Positions 26,862-36,065 are shown, numbered from the stretch's first letter. The stretch is 64,000 nucleotides of DNA from Verrucomicrobiota bacterium (GCA_017309115.1 JAFLEF010000040.1:1-64000), one strand, 5' to 3'. Notes: generated by a model not told the origin, from the letters alone. Numbers and translations are program-made.

Positions 26862-27815
26862 ATGAATTCCCAAAGATTTCTTTCGCGCGCCGCTTGGATG
26901 TTGGCCTTGGCCTTGACGGTTGGGGGCGTTCAGGGCGCGGACACTCCGGCTCCTGGTCGCCGCATCCTGGCCGGTGACGATTCGACCCAGCGACTCGGCA
27001 TTGTGGGGGCGGACGGGCGTATGGAATGGGAGATCAAGGTCAGCGCCATTCACGACGCCGAGGTTCTGCCCAATGGAAATATCCTGCTGCAACAAGGCTG
27101 GACGAAGGTTCAGGAGGTGACCCCGGCGAAGGAGGTTGTTTGGGAGTACGACGCGGCCCAGGCGAATCCGGGACAGCGTGTGGAGGTGCACGCGTTTCAG
27201 CGTTTGCCCGGCGGCTTGACGATGATTGCGGAGTCGGGCCCGGCGCGGATCATTGAAGTCGATCGCAGCGGCAAGATTGTTCATCAGGTGAAGCTCCAGG
27301 TAGATCATCCCAATGCCCATGCCGACACTCGCCTCGTTCGGAAGCTGGCCAACGGGAACTATCTGGTGGCGCACGAGGCCGACGGTCGGGTGCGGGAATA
27401 CGATCGCGCCGGCAAGATTGTTTGGCAGTACGACGTTCCGCTGTTTGGCCAAGAGAAGAAGGGTGGGCACGGCCCAGAGGCGTTTGGGAACTCGGTATTC
27501 AGCGCCACGCGGTTGGCCAACGGCAACACGCTGATCGGTTCCGGTAACGGGCACAGCGTGTTGGAGGTGACACCGGCGGGGAAGGTGGTGTGGAAGATTG
27601 AGCAGAACGATCTGCCGGGCATTACGCTGGCGTGGGTGACCCGGGTGGAACGTCTGCCAAATGGCAACACTTTGATTGGCAACTGCCACGCCGGTCCGGA
27701 TCAACCGCAGTTGATTGAGGTCACCCCGGACCGCCGGGTGGTGTGGACCTGGAAAGACTTCACGAACTTTGGAAACTCGACTCCGGTAGTGGCCGTGTTG
27801 CCGCCGAAGAAGTGA
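26862..27815 (+). CDS. exported beta-propeller protein (PQQ/WD-like repeats)
   Basis: 317 residues from the ATG at 26862 (an ATG at 26853 is equally possible). The signal peptide SRAAWMLALALTVGGVQG ends near residue 25. The rest is made of about six repeats of roughly 40 residues with the pattern 'LPNGNxLI..G....V.EV.P.GKVVW', as in ADVLPNGNIL, RKLANGNYLV, TRLANGNTLIGSG and ERLPNGNTLIGNC. This indicates a PQQ-binding-like or arylsulfotransferase-like propeller, probably a periplasmic scaffold or sensor. No catalytic motif is visible. It is followed by a heptamer-repeat array and the DUF1549 gene. Confidence 0.85.
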   Translation: MNSQRFLSRAAWMLALALTVGGVQGADTPAPGRRILAGDDSTQRLGIVGADGRMEWEIKVSAIHDAEVLPNGNILLQQGWTKVQEVTPAKEVVWEYDAAQANPGQRVEVHAFQRLPGGLTMIAESGPARIIEVDRSGKIVHQVKLQVDHPNAHADTRLVRKLANGNYLVAHEADGRVREYDRAGKIVWQYDVPLFGQEKKGGHGPEAFGNSVFSATRLANGNTLIGSGNGHSVLEVTPAGKVVWKIEQNDLPGITLAWVTRVERLPNGNTLIGNCHAGPDQPQLIEVTPDRRVVWTWKDFTNFGNSTPVVAVLPPKK

Positions 27816-27826
27816 GTGCTGGAACA

Positions 27827-27909
27827 GTTGAGAGTTGAGAGTTGAAAGTTGAGAGAAGCAGGTAAGAGGTAAGAGGTAAGAGGTAAGAGGTAAGAGGTAA
27901 GAGGTAAGG
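27827..27909. repeat. two adjacent heptamer tandem arrays (GTTGAGA, then GGTAAGA)
   Basis: Bases 27827-27854 are four GTTGAGA units (the third is GTTGAAA). Bases 27861-27909 are seven GGTAAGA units, six perfect and the last ending in G. Both arrays have period 7 and related sequence. They occupy the spacer between the beta-propeller stop (27815) and the DUF1549 start (27974), so a change in copy number would alter the promoter or leader length of the downstream gene. Confidence 0.9.
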
Positions 27910-27973
27910 GCTGAGCAAATCCAGGTAGGCCAATAATTCCGACGAGGCGTTCACAACACCTTCAGATCCGATC

Positions 27974-30232
27974 ATGAGTTCGCGTATCCCAGGTCCTTCG
28001 CTGCTGACTGCCCTTGTGGTCAGTGGGGCGTTGGCGGGAGCCGTGGGAGGGCAGACGCCGGCGGCGGATGTGGAATTCTTCGAGAAGCGGGTGCGTCCGG
28101 TGCTGGTGGAGACTTGTTACCGCTGCCACAGCGCGGAGGCGGACAAGTTGAAAGGTGGATTGCGGGTGGACAGCCGGGAAGCGCTGCTGCTGGGCGGAGA
28201 TCTTGGCCCCGCCGTGGTGGTGGGGCAGCCGGAACAGAGCCGCCTTATCACCGCGATTACTTGGGGGGATCCGGAGCTTCAGATGCCTCCCAAAAAGAAG
28301 CTGAGCCCCACGCAGATTGCCGATCTGACTGAGTGGGTCAGGCGAGGGGCACCGTGGCCGGCGGAGGACACCGTTGTCGCGCCCGTGCGCAAGCGAACCT
28401 TTGAAGTGACGGAAAAGGATCGCCAGCATTGGGCTTTCCGGCCTGTGGGAACACCGATTCCGCCAACTCTGCCGGGAAAATCTGGAGTCCATCCGATCGA
28501 CGCGTTCATCGAGGCGCGTTTGGTGGAGCGTGGAGTGCCCGCGGCCCCCGAGGCGGATCCCCGGGCTCTCTTTCGGCGGCTCCATTACGATTTACTGGGC
28601 CTACCGCCCTCTCCTGAGGATGTCGAAGCGTTTGCGCGGGATCCGTCTCCGCAGGCCTGGGAGGGCTGGGTGGACCGCTTGTTGCGGTCACCGCATTATG
28701 GCGAGAAGTGGGCGCGGCACTGGCTGGATCTGGTCCGCTTCGCTGAGACCAACAGTTACGAACAGGACGACGCGAAGCCCCATGCCTGGCGGTACCGGGA
28801 CTACGTGATCCGCGCGTTCAACGCCGACAAGCCGTACGACCAGTTCGTGCGGGAGCAGTTGGCTGGGGACGAATTACCCGGAGCCACGGACGAGACGCGC
28901 ATCGCGACGGGGTACTACCGGCTGGGCATCTGGGATGGTGATCCGCCCGACAAGGCCTTGGCTCGCTACGACGAGTTGGATGATTTGGTGGCGACCACGG
29001 GCCAGGTGTTTCTCGGACTGACCATCGATTGTGCCCGTTGCCATGATCACAAAATCGATCCGATTGGTCAGCGCGACTATTACTCGTTGCTGGCGTTCTT
29101 TCAGAACGTTTACTCGTTCAAAAACGGGGGGCCTACCGATGAGGTGTTGTTGTCGGATCCCGCCGAGCCCCGAGTGGGAACGAACGCCCCCGCAGCGTTG
29201 GTGGTGTCGGAACCGGGAGTCACACCTCCGAACACCCATGTTCTCCTACGGGGAAGTCCTGAGAATCTGGGTGACCGGGTCGAACCGGCGTTTCTCCAGG
29301 TTCTCAGCCCTCCACCTCCCCGGATTGTCCCGCCAGCTTCCGGGAAATCGTCGGGCCGCCGACTGGCCCTCGCTCAATGGCTGGCATCGCCGGACAATCC
29401 CCTGGCGGCTCGGGTGATGGTGAATCGAGTCTGGCAATATCACTTCGGGCGTGGACTGGTTCGGAGCCCGAGTGACTTTGGACTGCAGGGAGCCCCTCCG
29501 ACACATCCGGAACTGCTGGACTGGCTGGCCCACGAGTTTGTGACGAACGGATGGAGTCTCAAGAAACTGCATCGGCTGATCCTGACGTCGCAAACCTACC
29601 GTAGGTCCACAACGCCCAGCCCTGAGGCCTTGGCGCGGGATCCGGGCAACGACTTGTGGTCGCATTTCGACATGCGTCGTCTGACCGCTGAGGAAGTCCG
29701 GGACTCGTTGTTGTGGGTGAGCGGTCCGGTGAATCGAAAGATGTTCGGTCCTGGCTTCTACCTGGCGCTGCCCCCCGAAGTGCTGGCTGGTCAGTCCGTC
29801 CCGGGTAAGGGCTGGGGGAAGTCTCCGGCCGAGGAACAGATTCGTCGGAGCATCTACATTCATGTGAAGCGGTCGTTGCTGGTCCCGCTTCTTCTTAACT
29901 TTGACCTCGCGGAACCAGACCGTTCTACGCCGGTTCGCTTTTCCACCACCCAGCCCACTCAGGCGTTGGGACTCTTGAATAGTGCATGGATGCAGGATCA
30001 GGCGGCCCGACTTGCGGCCCGGTTGCGTCAGGAGGCGGGAACGGAACCCGCCGAGCAGGTGCGTCGGGCGTGGTCTTTGGTGACGGGACGTCCCGCCACG
30101 GCCGATGAAGTTCGGCGCGGAGTGACTCTTATGTCCGATCTCCAGCAGTCCGAGGGTGCCTCGCCGGAAGCTGCTCTGGTCACCTTTTGCTTGCTGGCGC
30201 TGAACTTGAACGAGTTTCTTTATCTCAACTGA
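27974..30232 (+). CDS. DUF1549/DUF1553 protein with planctomycete-type cytochrome c domain
   Basis: 752 residues. A signal peptide (LLTALVVSGALAGAVGG) precedes the PSCyt1-type domain with one heme-c motif, CYRCHS (CxxCH), and its closing segment QMPPKKKLSPTQIADLTEWVRRGAPWP. DUF1549 follows at about residues 170-380, with a second CxxCH (CARCHDHKIDP). DUF1553 occupies about 470-720 (RVMVNRVWQYHFGRGLVRSPSDFG). The family is abundant in Planctomycetes and Verrucomicrobia and is usually paired with DUF1501, as here, 12 bases before the next gene. A periplasmic redox or polysaccharide-associated role is suspected but not established. Confidence 0.93.
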   Translation: MSSRIPGPSLLTALVVSGALAGAVGGQTPAADVEFFEKRVRPVLVETCYRCHSAEADKLKGGLRVDSREALLLGGDLGPAVVVGQPEQSRLITAITWGDPELQMPPKKKLSPTQIADLTEWVRRGAPWPAEDTVVAPVRKRTFEVTEKDRQHWAFRPVGTPIPPTLPGKSGVHPIDAFIEARLVERGVPAAPEADPRALFRRLHYDLLGLPPSPEDVEAFARDPSPQAWEGWVDRLLRSPHYGEKWARHWLDLVRFAETNSYEQDDAKPHAWRYRDYVIRAFNADKPYDQFVREQLAGDELPGATDETRIATGYYRLGIWDGDPPDKALARYDELDDLVATTGQVFLGLTIDCARCHDHKIDPIGQRDYYSLLAFFQNVYSFKNGGPTDEVLLSDPAEPRVGTNAPAALVVSEPGVTPPNTHVLLRGSPENLGDRVEPAFLQVLSPPPPRIVPPASGKSSGRRLALAQWLASPDNPLAARVMVNRVWQYHFGRGLVRSPSDFGLQGAPPTHPELLDWLAHEFVTNGWSLKKLHRLILTSQTYRRSTTPSPEALARDPGNDLWSHFDMRRLTAEEVRDSLLWVSGPVNRKMFGPGFYLALPPEVLAGQSVPGKGWGKSPAEEQIRRSIYIHVKRSLLVPLLLNFDLAEPDRSTPVRFSTTQPTQALGLLNSAWMQDQAARLAARLRQEAGTEPAEQVRRAWSLVTGRPATADEVRRGVTLMSDLQQSEGASPEAALVTFCLLALNLNEFLYLN

Positions 30233-30244
30233 ATCCGGTCTGTT

Positions 30245-31717
30245 ATGTCGTCCTCCTCTCGCTCCCCTGCCGGCAGCTTTTGTCACCGCACCCGACGCGA
30301 GTTCCTGTGGGAGGCTGGGGCTGGCTTCACTGGTCTGGCACTTGCGGGCTTGATGGGGCGGGACGGAATTCTCGGTTGGGCTCAGGCGGCGGCAGCCCCG
30401 GGTGCCTTTGTGAATCCCCTAGCGCCGCGCCAGCCGCAGCTCCCGGCGAAGGCCAAAAGTGTGATTTTTCTGTTCATGTACGGCGGCCCAAGCCACGTGG
30501 ACACCTTCGACTACAAGCCCGCACTGTACTCGCTCGATGGCAAGACCGTGACGGTGAAAACCTTTGGCCGCGGAGGAAAGAAGAACGAAGGGCGGGTGGT
30601 GGGACCCAAGTGGAAGTTTCACCAGTACGGTCAGTGCGGGAAGCATGTCAGCGATTTGTTTCCGCATCTGGCGACCTGTGTGGATGACTTGGCCTTCCTC
30701 CATTCCATGACCGCTGATTCGCCCATCCATGGATCGGCGATGTTGCAGATGAACACGGGAAAGATCCTCTCGGGTAGTCCATGTTTGGGGTCCTGGGTGA
30801 ATTACGGACTGGGCAGCGTGAGCGAAAACCTGCCTGGATTCGCCGTCATGTTGGATCCGATCGGCGGACCGATCAGCGGCGCGAAGAACTGGTCGAGTGG
30901 CTACATGCCGGCGAGCTACCAGGGAACGGTACTGCGTTCAGCGGGAGATCCGATTCTGGATTTGCAGCGGCCCACGGCAACGTCGGGTCCCATGCAGCGG
31001 CGCATGTTGGACGCCCTGCGCGAATACAATGCGGAACATGCGGCGGCGCATCCGGACAATTCGAATCTGGCCGCCCGCATCGCCAGCTACGAACTCGCCT
31101 TCAACATGCAACGCTTCGCTCCCGAAGCCGTTGACCTCACCCGGGAATCGGCCGCCACCCGGGCCTTGTACGGCTTGGATGAACCTCGTACCGAGGAATT
31201 CGGCCGGCGTTGTCTACTGGCGAGGCGTCTGGTGGAGCGGGGAGTACGATTTATCCAATTGTACGCGGGTGGTGCGCACAACGATGACAATTGGGATGCC
31301 CATTCCGATTTGGAGAAGAACCACAACTTCCACGCGGGACGCACCGATAAACCAATCGCGGGCCTGTTGAAGGATCTGAAACAACGCGGACTGCTCGACG
31401 AGACCCTGGTGATCTGGGGTGGCGAATTTGGGCGTCAGCCGACGGCGGAGTACGAGAAGGGAACGGGCCGCGACCATAATGCCTTCGGCTTCACCATGTG
31501 GATGGCCGGTGGCGGGGTGAAGGGAGGGGTCAGCGTGGGTGAGACCGACGAATTGGGTTCTGCGGCAGTGGCAGACCGGCTACACGTCAAAAATCTGCAC
31601 GCCACCGTGCTGAAGTTGATGGGACTGGATCCGAACAACCTGAGTTACTTTTACGGCGGACTTGATCAGAAACTGGTCGGTGTCGAAGGGGCGGAGACGA
31701 TTGAGGGAATTATTTGA
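30245..31717 (+). CDS. DUF1501 family Tat-exported protein
   Basis: 490 residues. The N-terminus has a Tat signal (HRTRREFLWEAGAGFTGLALAGL). The mature domain belongs to DUF1501, distantly related to the alkaline-phosphatase/sulfatase superfamily: SVIFLFMYGGPSHVDTFDYKP near residue 75, LVERGVRFIQLYAGG, and IWGGEFGRQPT near the C-terminus. Members normally accompany a DUF1549/DUF1553 cytochrome-like protein, which ends 12 bases upstream, so the two form an operon. The substrate is unknown. Confidence 0.94.
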   Translation: MSSSSRSPAGSFCHRTRREFLWEAGAGFTGLALAGLMGRDGILGWAQAAAAPGAFVNPLAPRQPQLPAKAKSVIFLFMYGGPSHVDTFDYKPALYSLDGKTVTVKTFGRGGKKNEGRVVGPKWKFHQYGQCGKHVSDLFPHLATCVDDLAFLHSMTADSPIHGSAMLQMNTGKILSGSPCLGSWVNYGLGSVSENLPGFAVMLDPIGGPISGAKNWSSGYMPASYQGTVLRSAGDPILDLQRPTATSGPMQRRMLDALREYNAEHAAAHPDNSNLAARIASYELAFNMQRFAPEAVDLTRESAATRALYGLDEPRTEEFGRRCLLARRLVERGVRFIQLYAGGAHNDDNWDAHSDLEKNHNFHAGRTDKPIAGLLKDLKQRGLLDETLVIWGGEFGRQPTAEYEKGTGRDHNAFGFTMWMAGGGVKGGVSVGETDELGSAAVADRLHVKNLHATVLKLMGLDPNNLSYFYGGLDQKLVGVEGAETIEGII

Positions 31718-31769
31718 GTGGGATCGAGCGTTGGAAGGACCTACAGCGCGGTTCTTACTTGCTTTGGCA

Positions 31770-31818
31770 TCCCAGCCAGACGGTCGGTCGCGGTGCCTCG
31801 CGACGAACGCTGGTGAAC
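31770..31818. repeat. degenerate half-copy of the TAGCCCGG inverted-repeat element
   Basis: The sequence around gcctcgcgacgaacgctggt closely matches the right half of the element at 55205-55387 (gcctcgcgacgaaagcctgt), including the preceding GCCAGACGG. The terminal ATATCCGGGCTA end is missing. It lies between the convergent DUF1501 and pheS stops. Confidence 0.5.
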
Positions 31819-31826
31819 TGTCCGAC

Positions 31827-32837
31827 CTAGAATTGCTGCAGGAAGCGGACGTCGTTTTCGTAGAATAGCCGGATGTCGTTGATCCCGTAACGAATCATCG
31901 CGATGCGTTCGATGCCAAAGCCGAACGCCCAACCGCTCCACACTTCAGGATCATAGCCGACACGTTCAAAGACGGCGGGATGCACCATGCCGCAGCCGGC
32001 AATCTCCAGCCATTCCTTACCCATCTTCTTCACGAGCGGACTGCTGAAATCGATCTCGAAGCTCGGCTCGGTGTAACTGAAGTAGTGCGGTCGGAACCGG
32101 AGCTTGACGTCGTTGCCCAGAAGTTCCTGGAACACTTCGGCCACGGTCCCCTTGAGGTCGCCTACCGTGACGCCGCGGTCCACGTACAATCCTTCGATTT
32201 GCTGGAAGGTGGGATTGTGGGTGGCATCGGCATTGTCACGACGGAAGACCCGACCCGGAACCACGATGCGCACCGGTGGCGCCTGTTTCTCCATCACGCG
32301 GATCTGCACCGAAGAGGTGTGGGTGCGCAAGAGCGGCAGCTTTCCCGGCCCGGTGCCGACGTAAAACGTATCCTGGCTGTCCCGGGCCGGGTGATCGGCC
32401 GGGGTGTTGAGGGCGTCAAAGCAGTGGTAGTCGTCCTCGATTTCGGGCCCGTCGGCGACCGCGAATCCGAGGCGGCGGAAGGCGCGAACGATGTCGGTGG
32501 TGGTCTGCGTGAGCGGATGCAGTTGTCCCAGCGCCCGGCGTCGACCGGGTAAACTAAAGTCGGTGGGATCCTTGGGGAGCGAGGACTTCAGTTCCAGTTC
32601 GGCCCGTTTCTCGGCCAGAATCGCCTCGAGTTCCTGCTTGGCGGCATTGATGGCCTTGCCCGCAACCGGGCGGAGTTCCTTGGCCAGGGAACCCAACTCC
32701 TTCATTAGAGTGGTGAAACTGCCTTCGGCCCCCAACGCGGCTCCCTTGGCTCGTTCCAAGGCGGGCAATTCACCAGCCGCCCGTAACTCGGACAGGGCGG
32801 CTTGTTTGACGGACTCGATCCGTTCCAGCAACGACAT
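31827..32837 (-). CDS. pheS: phenylalanyl-tRNA synthetase alpha subunit
   Basis: 336 residues from the ATG at 32837 (MSLLERIESV); the ATG four codons upstream is less likely. PheS is the catalytic subunit of the alpha2beta2 synthetase that charges tRNA-Phe. An N-terminal coiled-coil (to about residue 95) binds tRNA. The class II core has motif 2 (FRRDNADATHNPTFQQIEG) and motif 3 (GWAFGFGIERIAMIRYGI). Length is normal. pheT is not in the window, so the two subunits are not adjacent as they are in many bacteria. The upstream prolyl oligopeptidase stop is 52 bases away on the same strand. Confidence 0.97.
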   Translation of the reverse strand: MSLLERIESVKQAALSELRAAGELPALERAKGAALGAEGSFTTLMKELGSLAKELRPVAGKAINAAKQELEAILAEKRAELELKSSLPKDPTDFSLPGRRRALGQLHPLTQTTTDIVRAFRRLGFAVADGPEIEDDYHCFDALNTPADHPARDSQDTFYVGTGPGKLPLLRTHTSSVQIRVMEKQAPPVRIVVPGRVFRRDNADATHNPTFQQIEGLYVDRGVTVGDLKGTVAEVFQELLGNDVKLRFRPHYFSYTEPSFEIDFSSPLVKKMGKEWLEIAGCGMVHPAVFERVGYDPEVWSGWAFGFGIERIAMIRYGINDIRLFYENDVRFLQQF

Positions 32838-32889
32838 GCCGGAGATCATCCTGAAAGTTCGTCCGGATGTCAGCCCGAGAAATCCCGGA

Positions 32890-35079
32890 CTAATTGCCCA
32901 TTTCGTACACCGTGCGATTGGCTCGCTCGGCGGGATCGACCCTTGGCGGGATTCCCAGCGCATGGGCCGCAAAGGCCAAGCGGTCGGCTCCTTCGTCAAT
33001 AACCTTGGAGGTGGGTTTACCGGCGCCGTGGCCGGCCCGGGTTTCGATACGAATCAATACCGGATTGCGGCAGGACTGCACGGCTTGAAGGCGGGCGGCA
33101 AACTTGAAGCTGTGCGCTGGAACCACCCGGTCATCGTGATCGCCGGTGGTGATCAGCGTGGGCGGGTAACAGGTGTGGGGCTTCAGGTTATGGTAGGGAG
33201 AATAGGCCAGGAGCGCCTTGAATTCCTCAGGGTTGTCGCTGCTGCCGTAGTCGCTGACCCAGGCCCAACCGATGGTGAACCGGTGGAACCGCAGCATGTC
33301 CATAACCCCCACCGATGGCAGGCACGCGCCGAATAGATCGGGACGTTGGGTCAGGCATGCGCCGACGAGGAGTCCGCCGTTGCTGCCCCCGGCGATGGCC
33401 AGGCGGCGCGGCACCGTGTACTTTTGGTCGATCAGGTACTCGGCGGCGCCGATGAAATCGTCGAAGACGTTCTGTTTTTTGAGTTTGGTTCCGGCCTGGT
33501 GCCACTCTTCGCCGTATTCTCCGCCCCCGCGCAGATTGGGAACGGCGTAGATTCCCCCCAGCTCCATCCAAAGCAGGTTGGCGGGCAGGAACGACGGAGT
33601 GACGGAGATGTGGAATCCGCCGTAGCCATACAGCAGCACCGGAGCGGGGCGTTGGCGGTTGAGATTCTTTCGATAACTCAGGAACATGGGAATCCGGGTC
33701 CCGTCCTTGCTGGTGAAGAAGACCTGTTCGGTCGTGTATTCGCTGGGTTCAAAGGGGACCTGGGGCGACTTCCAGACCGATACTTCTTGGTTGGTGAAGT
33801 CGTAACGGAGGATTTTCGCCGGCGAGGTGAAGGTGGTAAAACTAAAGAAGGTCTCGGTGGCATTCTGCCGGCCGCCAAAGCCCGAGGCCGTGCCTATGCC
33901 GGGCAATGGCAACACCCGTTCAAGCCGTCCCTGAAGATCGAAGATCTTGACCTCACTCTGGGCATCCTTGAGGTACAGCGCGACAAACCGGCCGCCGACC
34001 AGTCGAACCGCCTCCAAGGTGGCTTCACTTTGCGGAATGATCTCGCGCCAGTTGTCGGGTTCCGGCCGGTTAACGTCGATGGCGAGGAGCCGCCCCCGAG
34101 GAGCCAAGCGGTCCGAGTGAAAGTACAGAATGGGCCCCTCGTTGCCGGCAAAGTTGTAGCTGGCGTCGAACTGATCGAGAATAGGGACGACCGGGGCATC
34201 AGGCCGGGTCAGGTCTTTCAGATAAATCCGGTTCCGAGTATCAGTTCCCTGGGTGACTGGGATCACCAAGTAGCGTCCGTCCTCAGTGGTCAATCCGGTG
34301 AAGCCCCAATTCGGATGATCCCGGCGTTCGTACACCATCACGTCCTCGCTCTGGGCGGTTCCGATGCGGTGAAAGTAGAGCTTTTGGAACTCGTTGACCT
34401 TGCTCAGGGACTCGGATTCCGGGGTGGCGTCATAGCGGGAGTAGTAGAAGCCGCGTCCGTCAGCGGTCCAGCCGCAGGACGAGAACTTCACCCACTTCAG
34501 AACATCGCCCGTGTCCTTACCCGTGGCCACGTCCCGAACCCGCCATTCCTCCCAATCGGATCCCGCTACTGACAAGGCGTAGGCGATCAGGGTTCCGTCG
34601 TCATTGGGGGAATAGGCCTTCAGCGCGACGGTGCCGTCGCTGGACAGCGTATTGGGGTCCAACAAAACCCGAGGATCGTCGGAAAGAGACGTGGCCGTGT
34701 AGAGGACCGTCTGGTTCTGCAATCCCTGATTGCGGGTGAAGAAGTAACGGTTGCCCTGCTTTGTCGGAACTCCGTAGCGATCGTAGATGTAAAGGTCGGT
34801 GAGGCGTTTGCGCAGGGGTTCCCGTTGTGGGAGGCGGTCCAGGTACGCCGACGTCAGGGAGTTTTCGCCCTCAATCCACGCCCGGGTGAACGGACTGTTC
34901 TCATCCTCCAGCCAGCGATAGGGATCGGCCACGGATTGACCATGGTAAACATCCACCACGTTGGTGGTGGGAGTCCGGGGGTACGTAATGGGCGGATAGT
35001 TCACGGTGGGCAGCGTGACACAACCGACCAGGACGACCGCGACCATCCAGGCCAGGGTCGAAGTCCAACGGAGGTTCAT
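32890..35079 (-). CDS. prolyl oligopeptidase-type lipoprotein (S9A family)
   Basis: 729 residues from the ATG at 35079. An upstream TTG at 35100 is in frame but would disrupt the signal sequence. The signal STLAWMVAVVLVGC has a lipobox, so the enzyme is membrane-anchored outside the cytoplasm. The seven-bladed propeller domain occupies about residues 90-450. The hydrolase domain carries Ser566 in GGSNGG, Asp in DHDDRVVP and His in RAGHGAG. NLRGGGEYGEEWHQAG is characteristic of S9A. These enzymes cleave short peptides after proline. It reads towards pheS. Confidence 0.95.
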   Translation of the reverse strand: MNLRWTSTLAWMVAVVLVGCVTLPTVNYPPITYPRTPTTNVVDVYHGQSVADPYRWLEDENSPFTRAWIEGENSLTSAYLDRLPQREPLRKRLTDLYIYDRYGVPTKQGNRYFFTRNQGLQNQTVLYTATSLSDDPRVLLDPNTLSSDGTVALKAYSPNDDGTLIAYALSVAGSDWEEWRVRDVATGKDTGDVLKWVKFSSCGWTADGRGFYYSRYDATPESESLSKVNEFQKLYFHRIGTAQSEDVMVYERRDHPNWGFTGLTTEDGRYLVIPVTQGTDTRNRIYLKDLTRPDAPVVPILDQFDASYNFAGNEGPILYFHSDRLAPRGRLLAIDVNRPEPDNWREIIPQSEATLEAVRLVGGRFVALYLKDAQSEVKIFDLQGRLERVLPLPGIGTASGFGGRQNATETFFSFTTFTSPAKILRYDFTNQEVSVWKSPQVPFEPSEYTTEQVFFTSKDGTRIPMFLSYRKNLNRQRPAPVLLYGYGGFHISVTPSFLPANLLWMELGGIYAVPNLRGGGEYGEEWHQAGTKLKKQNVFDDFIGAAEYLIDQKYTVPRRLAIAGGSNGGLLVGACLTQRPDLFGACLPSVGVMDMLRFHRFTIGWAWVSDYGSSDNPEEFKALLAYSPYHNLKPHTCYPPTLITTGDHDDRVVPAHSFKFAARLQAVQSCRNPVLIRIETRAGHGAGKPTSKVIDEGADRLAFAAHALGIPPRVDPAERANRTVYEMGN

Positions 35080-35154
35080 CAGCCCCAGTAGTCCGAACAA
35101 ACAGGTGGCGGTGCAAGCCGTCGTTTAAATTTAGCGGGAGTACTCAAATGAGGA

Positions 35155-35380
35155 CTGTCGGAATCTGGGAAGATTCTGAAGTTGGTCCCGAGAGTTGATT
35201 GCCGAAGTGTCGGGTCAGAGTAAGGTCATCCAGGTCGGTTTGAAGAATTTCTCACAAACCACTTGAAGCGGAGACGTTCGAAGCTTAGGAACTCCGCGTC
35301 CCCTTTAAATCCGCCCGAGTGGGTGGATTGGCGGGCTTGGGCGGTGCAAACCGTGTGTCATCCCCAAGCCCGCTTTTTTC
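35155..35380 (+). ncRNA. candidate structured small RNA
   Basis: Five consecutive hairpins on the plus strand: GAATCT/AGATTC at 35161-35176; GGTTTG/CAAACC at 35238-35260; GCGGAG/CTCCGC at 35268-35297; AATCCGCCC/GGGTGGATT (one G-U pair, 4-base loop) at 35308-35329; and a terminator stem at 35331-35373. No plus-strand protein gene precedes the terminator, since the neighbouring peptidase reads away on the minus strand. A non-coding transcript is therefore the simplest explanation. The sequence does not show the conserved cores of SRP RNA, RNase P RNA or tmRNA. The 5' end is not defined. Confidence 0.45.
35331..35379 (+). terminator. strong Rho-independent terminator
   Basis: An 11-base perfect stem (GCGGGCTTGGG at 35331-35341 with CCCAAGCCCGC at 35363-35373) is followed directly by TTTTTT (35374-35379). 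The loop contains a nested hairpin CGGT-GCAA-ACCG with a GNRA tetraloop (35342-35353). It acts on the plus strand only, since the opposite side has no T-run. Confidence 0.85.
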
Positions 35381-35603
35381 TGCCCAAATAGCTGAAATTT
35401 CGATGTTTCTGCGGTTTGGAGCGGATCGGGGCCGGGGCGTGGGAAACCGTTGGAGAGGGGCACTCTCGGCCCGTTGGCGGTTCGTTCTGTTGGCTCAATT
35501 CAGACGCCCAGTACTCGCGGTTCTTGTCCCGACGGAACTCGAGCGCGGTCGGCTCGGGAATCCACTTTCCCGGCGAGGGAGCTCCAGAGTATCCTTCCGC
35601 CAT
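35358..35603 (-). CDS. possible small protein of unknown function
   Basis: An open frame of 81 residues starting MAEGYSGAPSPGKWIPEPTA, polar and Pro/Arg/Lys-rich, ending RKKRAWG. Codon use is similar to real genes nearby. No domain, signal or membrane segment is visible. Its 3' end overlaps the plus-strand terminator, which argues against it. It could be a small basic protein or a chance frame. Confidence 0.3.
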   Translation of the reverse strand: MAEGYSGAPSPGKWIPEPTALEFRRDKNREYWASELSQQNEPPTGRECPSPTVSHAPAPIRSKPQKHRNFSYLGRKKRAWG

Positions 35604-35681
35604 CAATCGTCGCCGGGCTGGAGTTGGTCCTGAGGACTGACTGGGCTTGGTGGGCGTCCGTCGTCGCAACGTCCTGATCAC

Positions 35682-36041
35682 ATGATTACCCAGCTTCCGC
35701 GCAGTTCCGGCAAAGTCCTCGGCTTCAAAATGAGTGGCAAACTCCACGATGCCGACTACCAGCACTTCGTTCCCACGGTGGAGACCGCCATTCATGCGCA
35801 CGGCAAAGTGCGGCTCCTGGCCCACTTCGAAGATTTTCACGGATGGGATCTGCACGCTCTGTGGGATGACACCAAGTTTTCCACCAAGCACTGTGCCGAT
35901 GTGGAGCGAATCGCCCTGGTCGGTGACAAGAAATGGGAGGAGTGGATGGCCAAGGTCTGCCGTCCCTTCACCCTGGCCAAGATCGAGTACTTTGACGCCA
36001 GCAACGTGGACGGAGCCTGGGCGTGGTTGGAAGCAGCCTGA
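35682..36041 (+). CDS. SpoIIAA/STAS-like protein
   Basis: 119 residues. The pattern MITQLPRSSGKVLGFKMSGKL, followed by two alternating strand-helix units and the tail EYFDASNVDGAWAWL, matches the SpoIIAA-like (STAS-fold) family. Members are small single-domain cytoplasmic proteins of largely unknown role. FSTKHCADVERIALVGDKKWEEWM is the conserved central block. A tiny membrane-protein gene follows 24 bases downstream. Confidence 0.8.
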   Translation: MITQLPRSSGKVLGFKMSGKLHDADYQHFVPTVETAIHAHGKVRLLAHFEDFHGWDLHALWDDTKFSTKHCADVERIALVGDKKWEEWMAKVCRPFTLAKIEYFDASNVDGAWAWLEAA

Positions 36042-36065
36042 ACCTGGGCCTAACGCGCATTCCCC

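Larger units (their letters stand above)
35080..35681. other. 602-base gap with an RNA candidate and a possible small gene
   Basis: This is the longest gap in the window without a firm protein gene. Its left half (35155-35380) carries a chain of hairpins ending in a strong plus-strand terminator. The right half carries a minus-strand open frame of 81 codons (35358-35603) whose end overlaps the terminator stem. Confidence 0.6.

Noticed and set aside
27827..27909. possible CRISPR-like array
   Set aside because: Units are 7 bases with no spacers; this is a simple tandem array.
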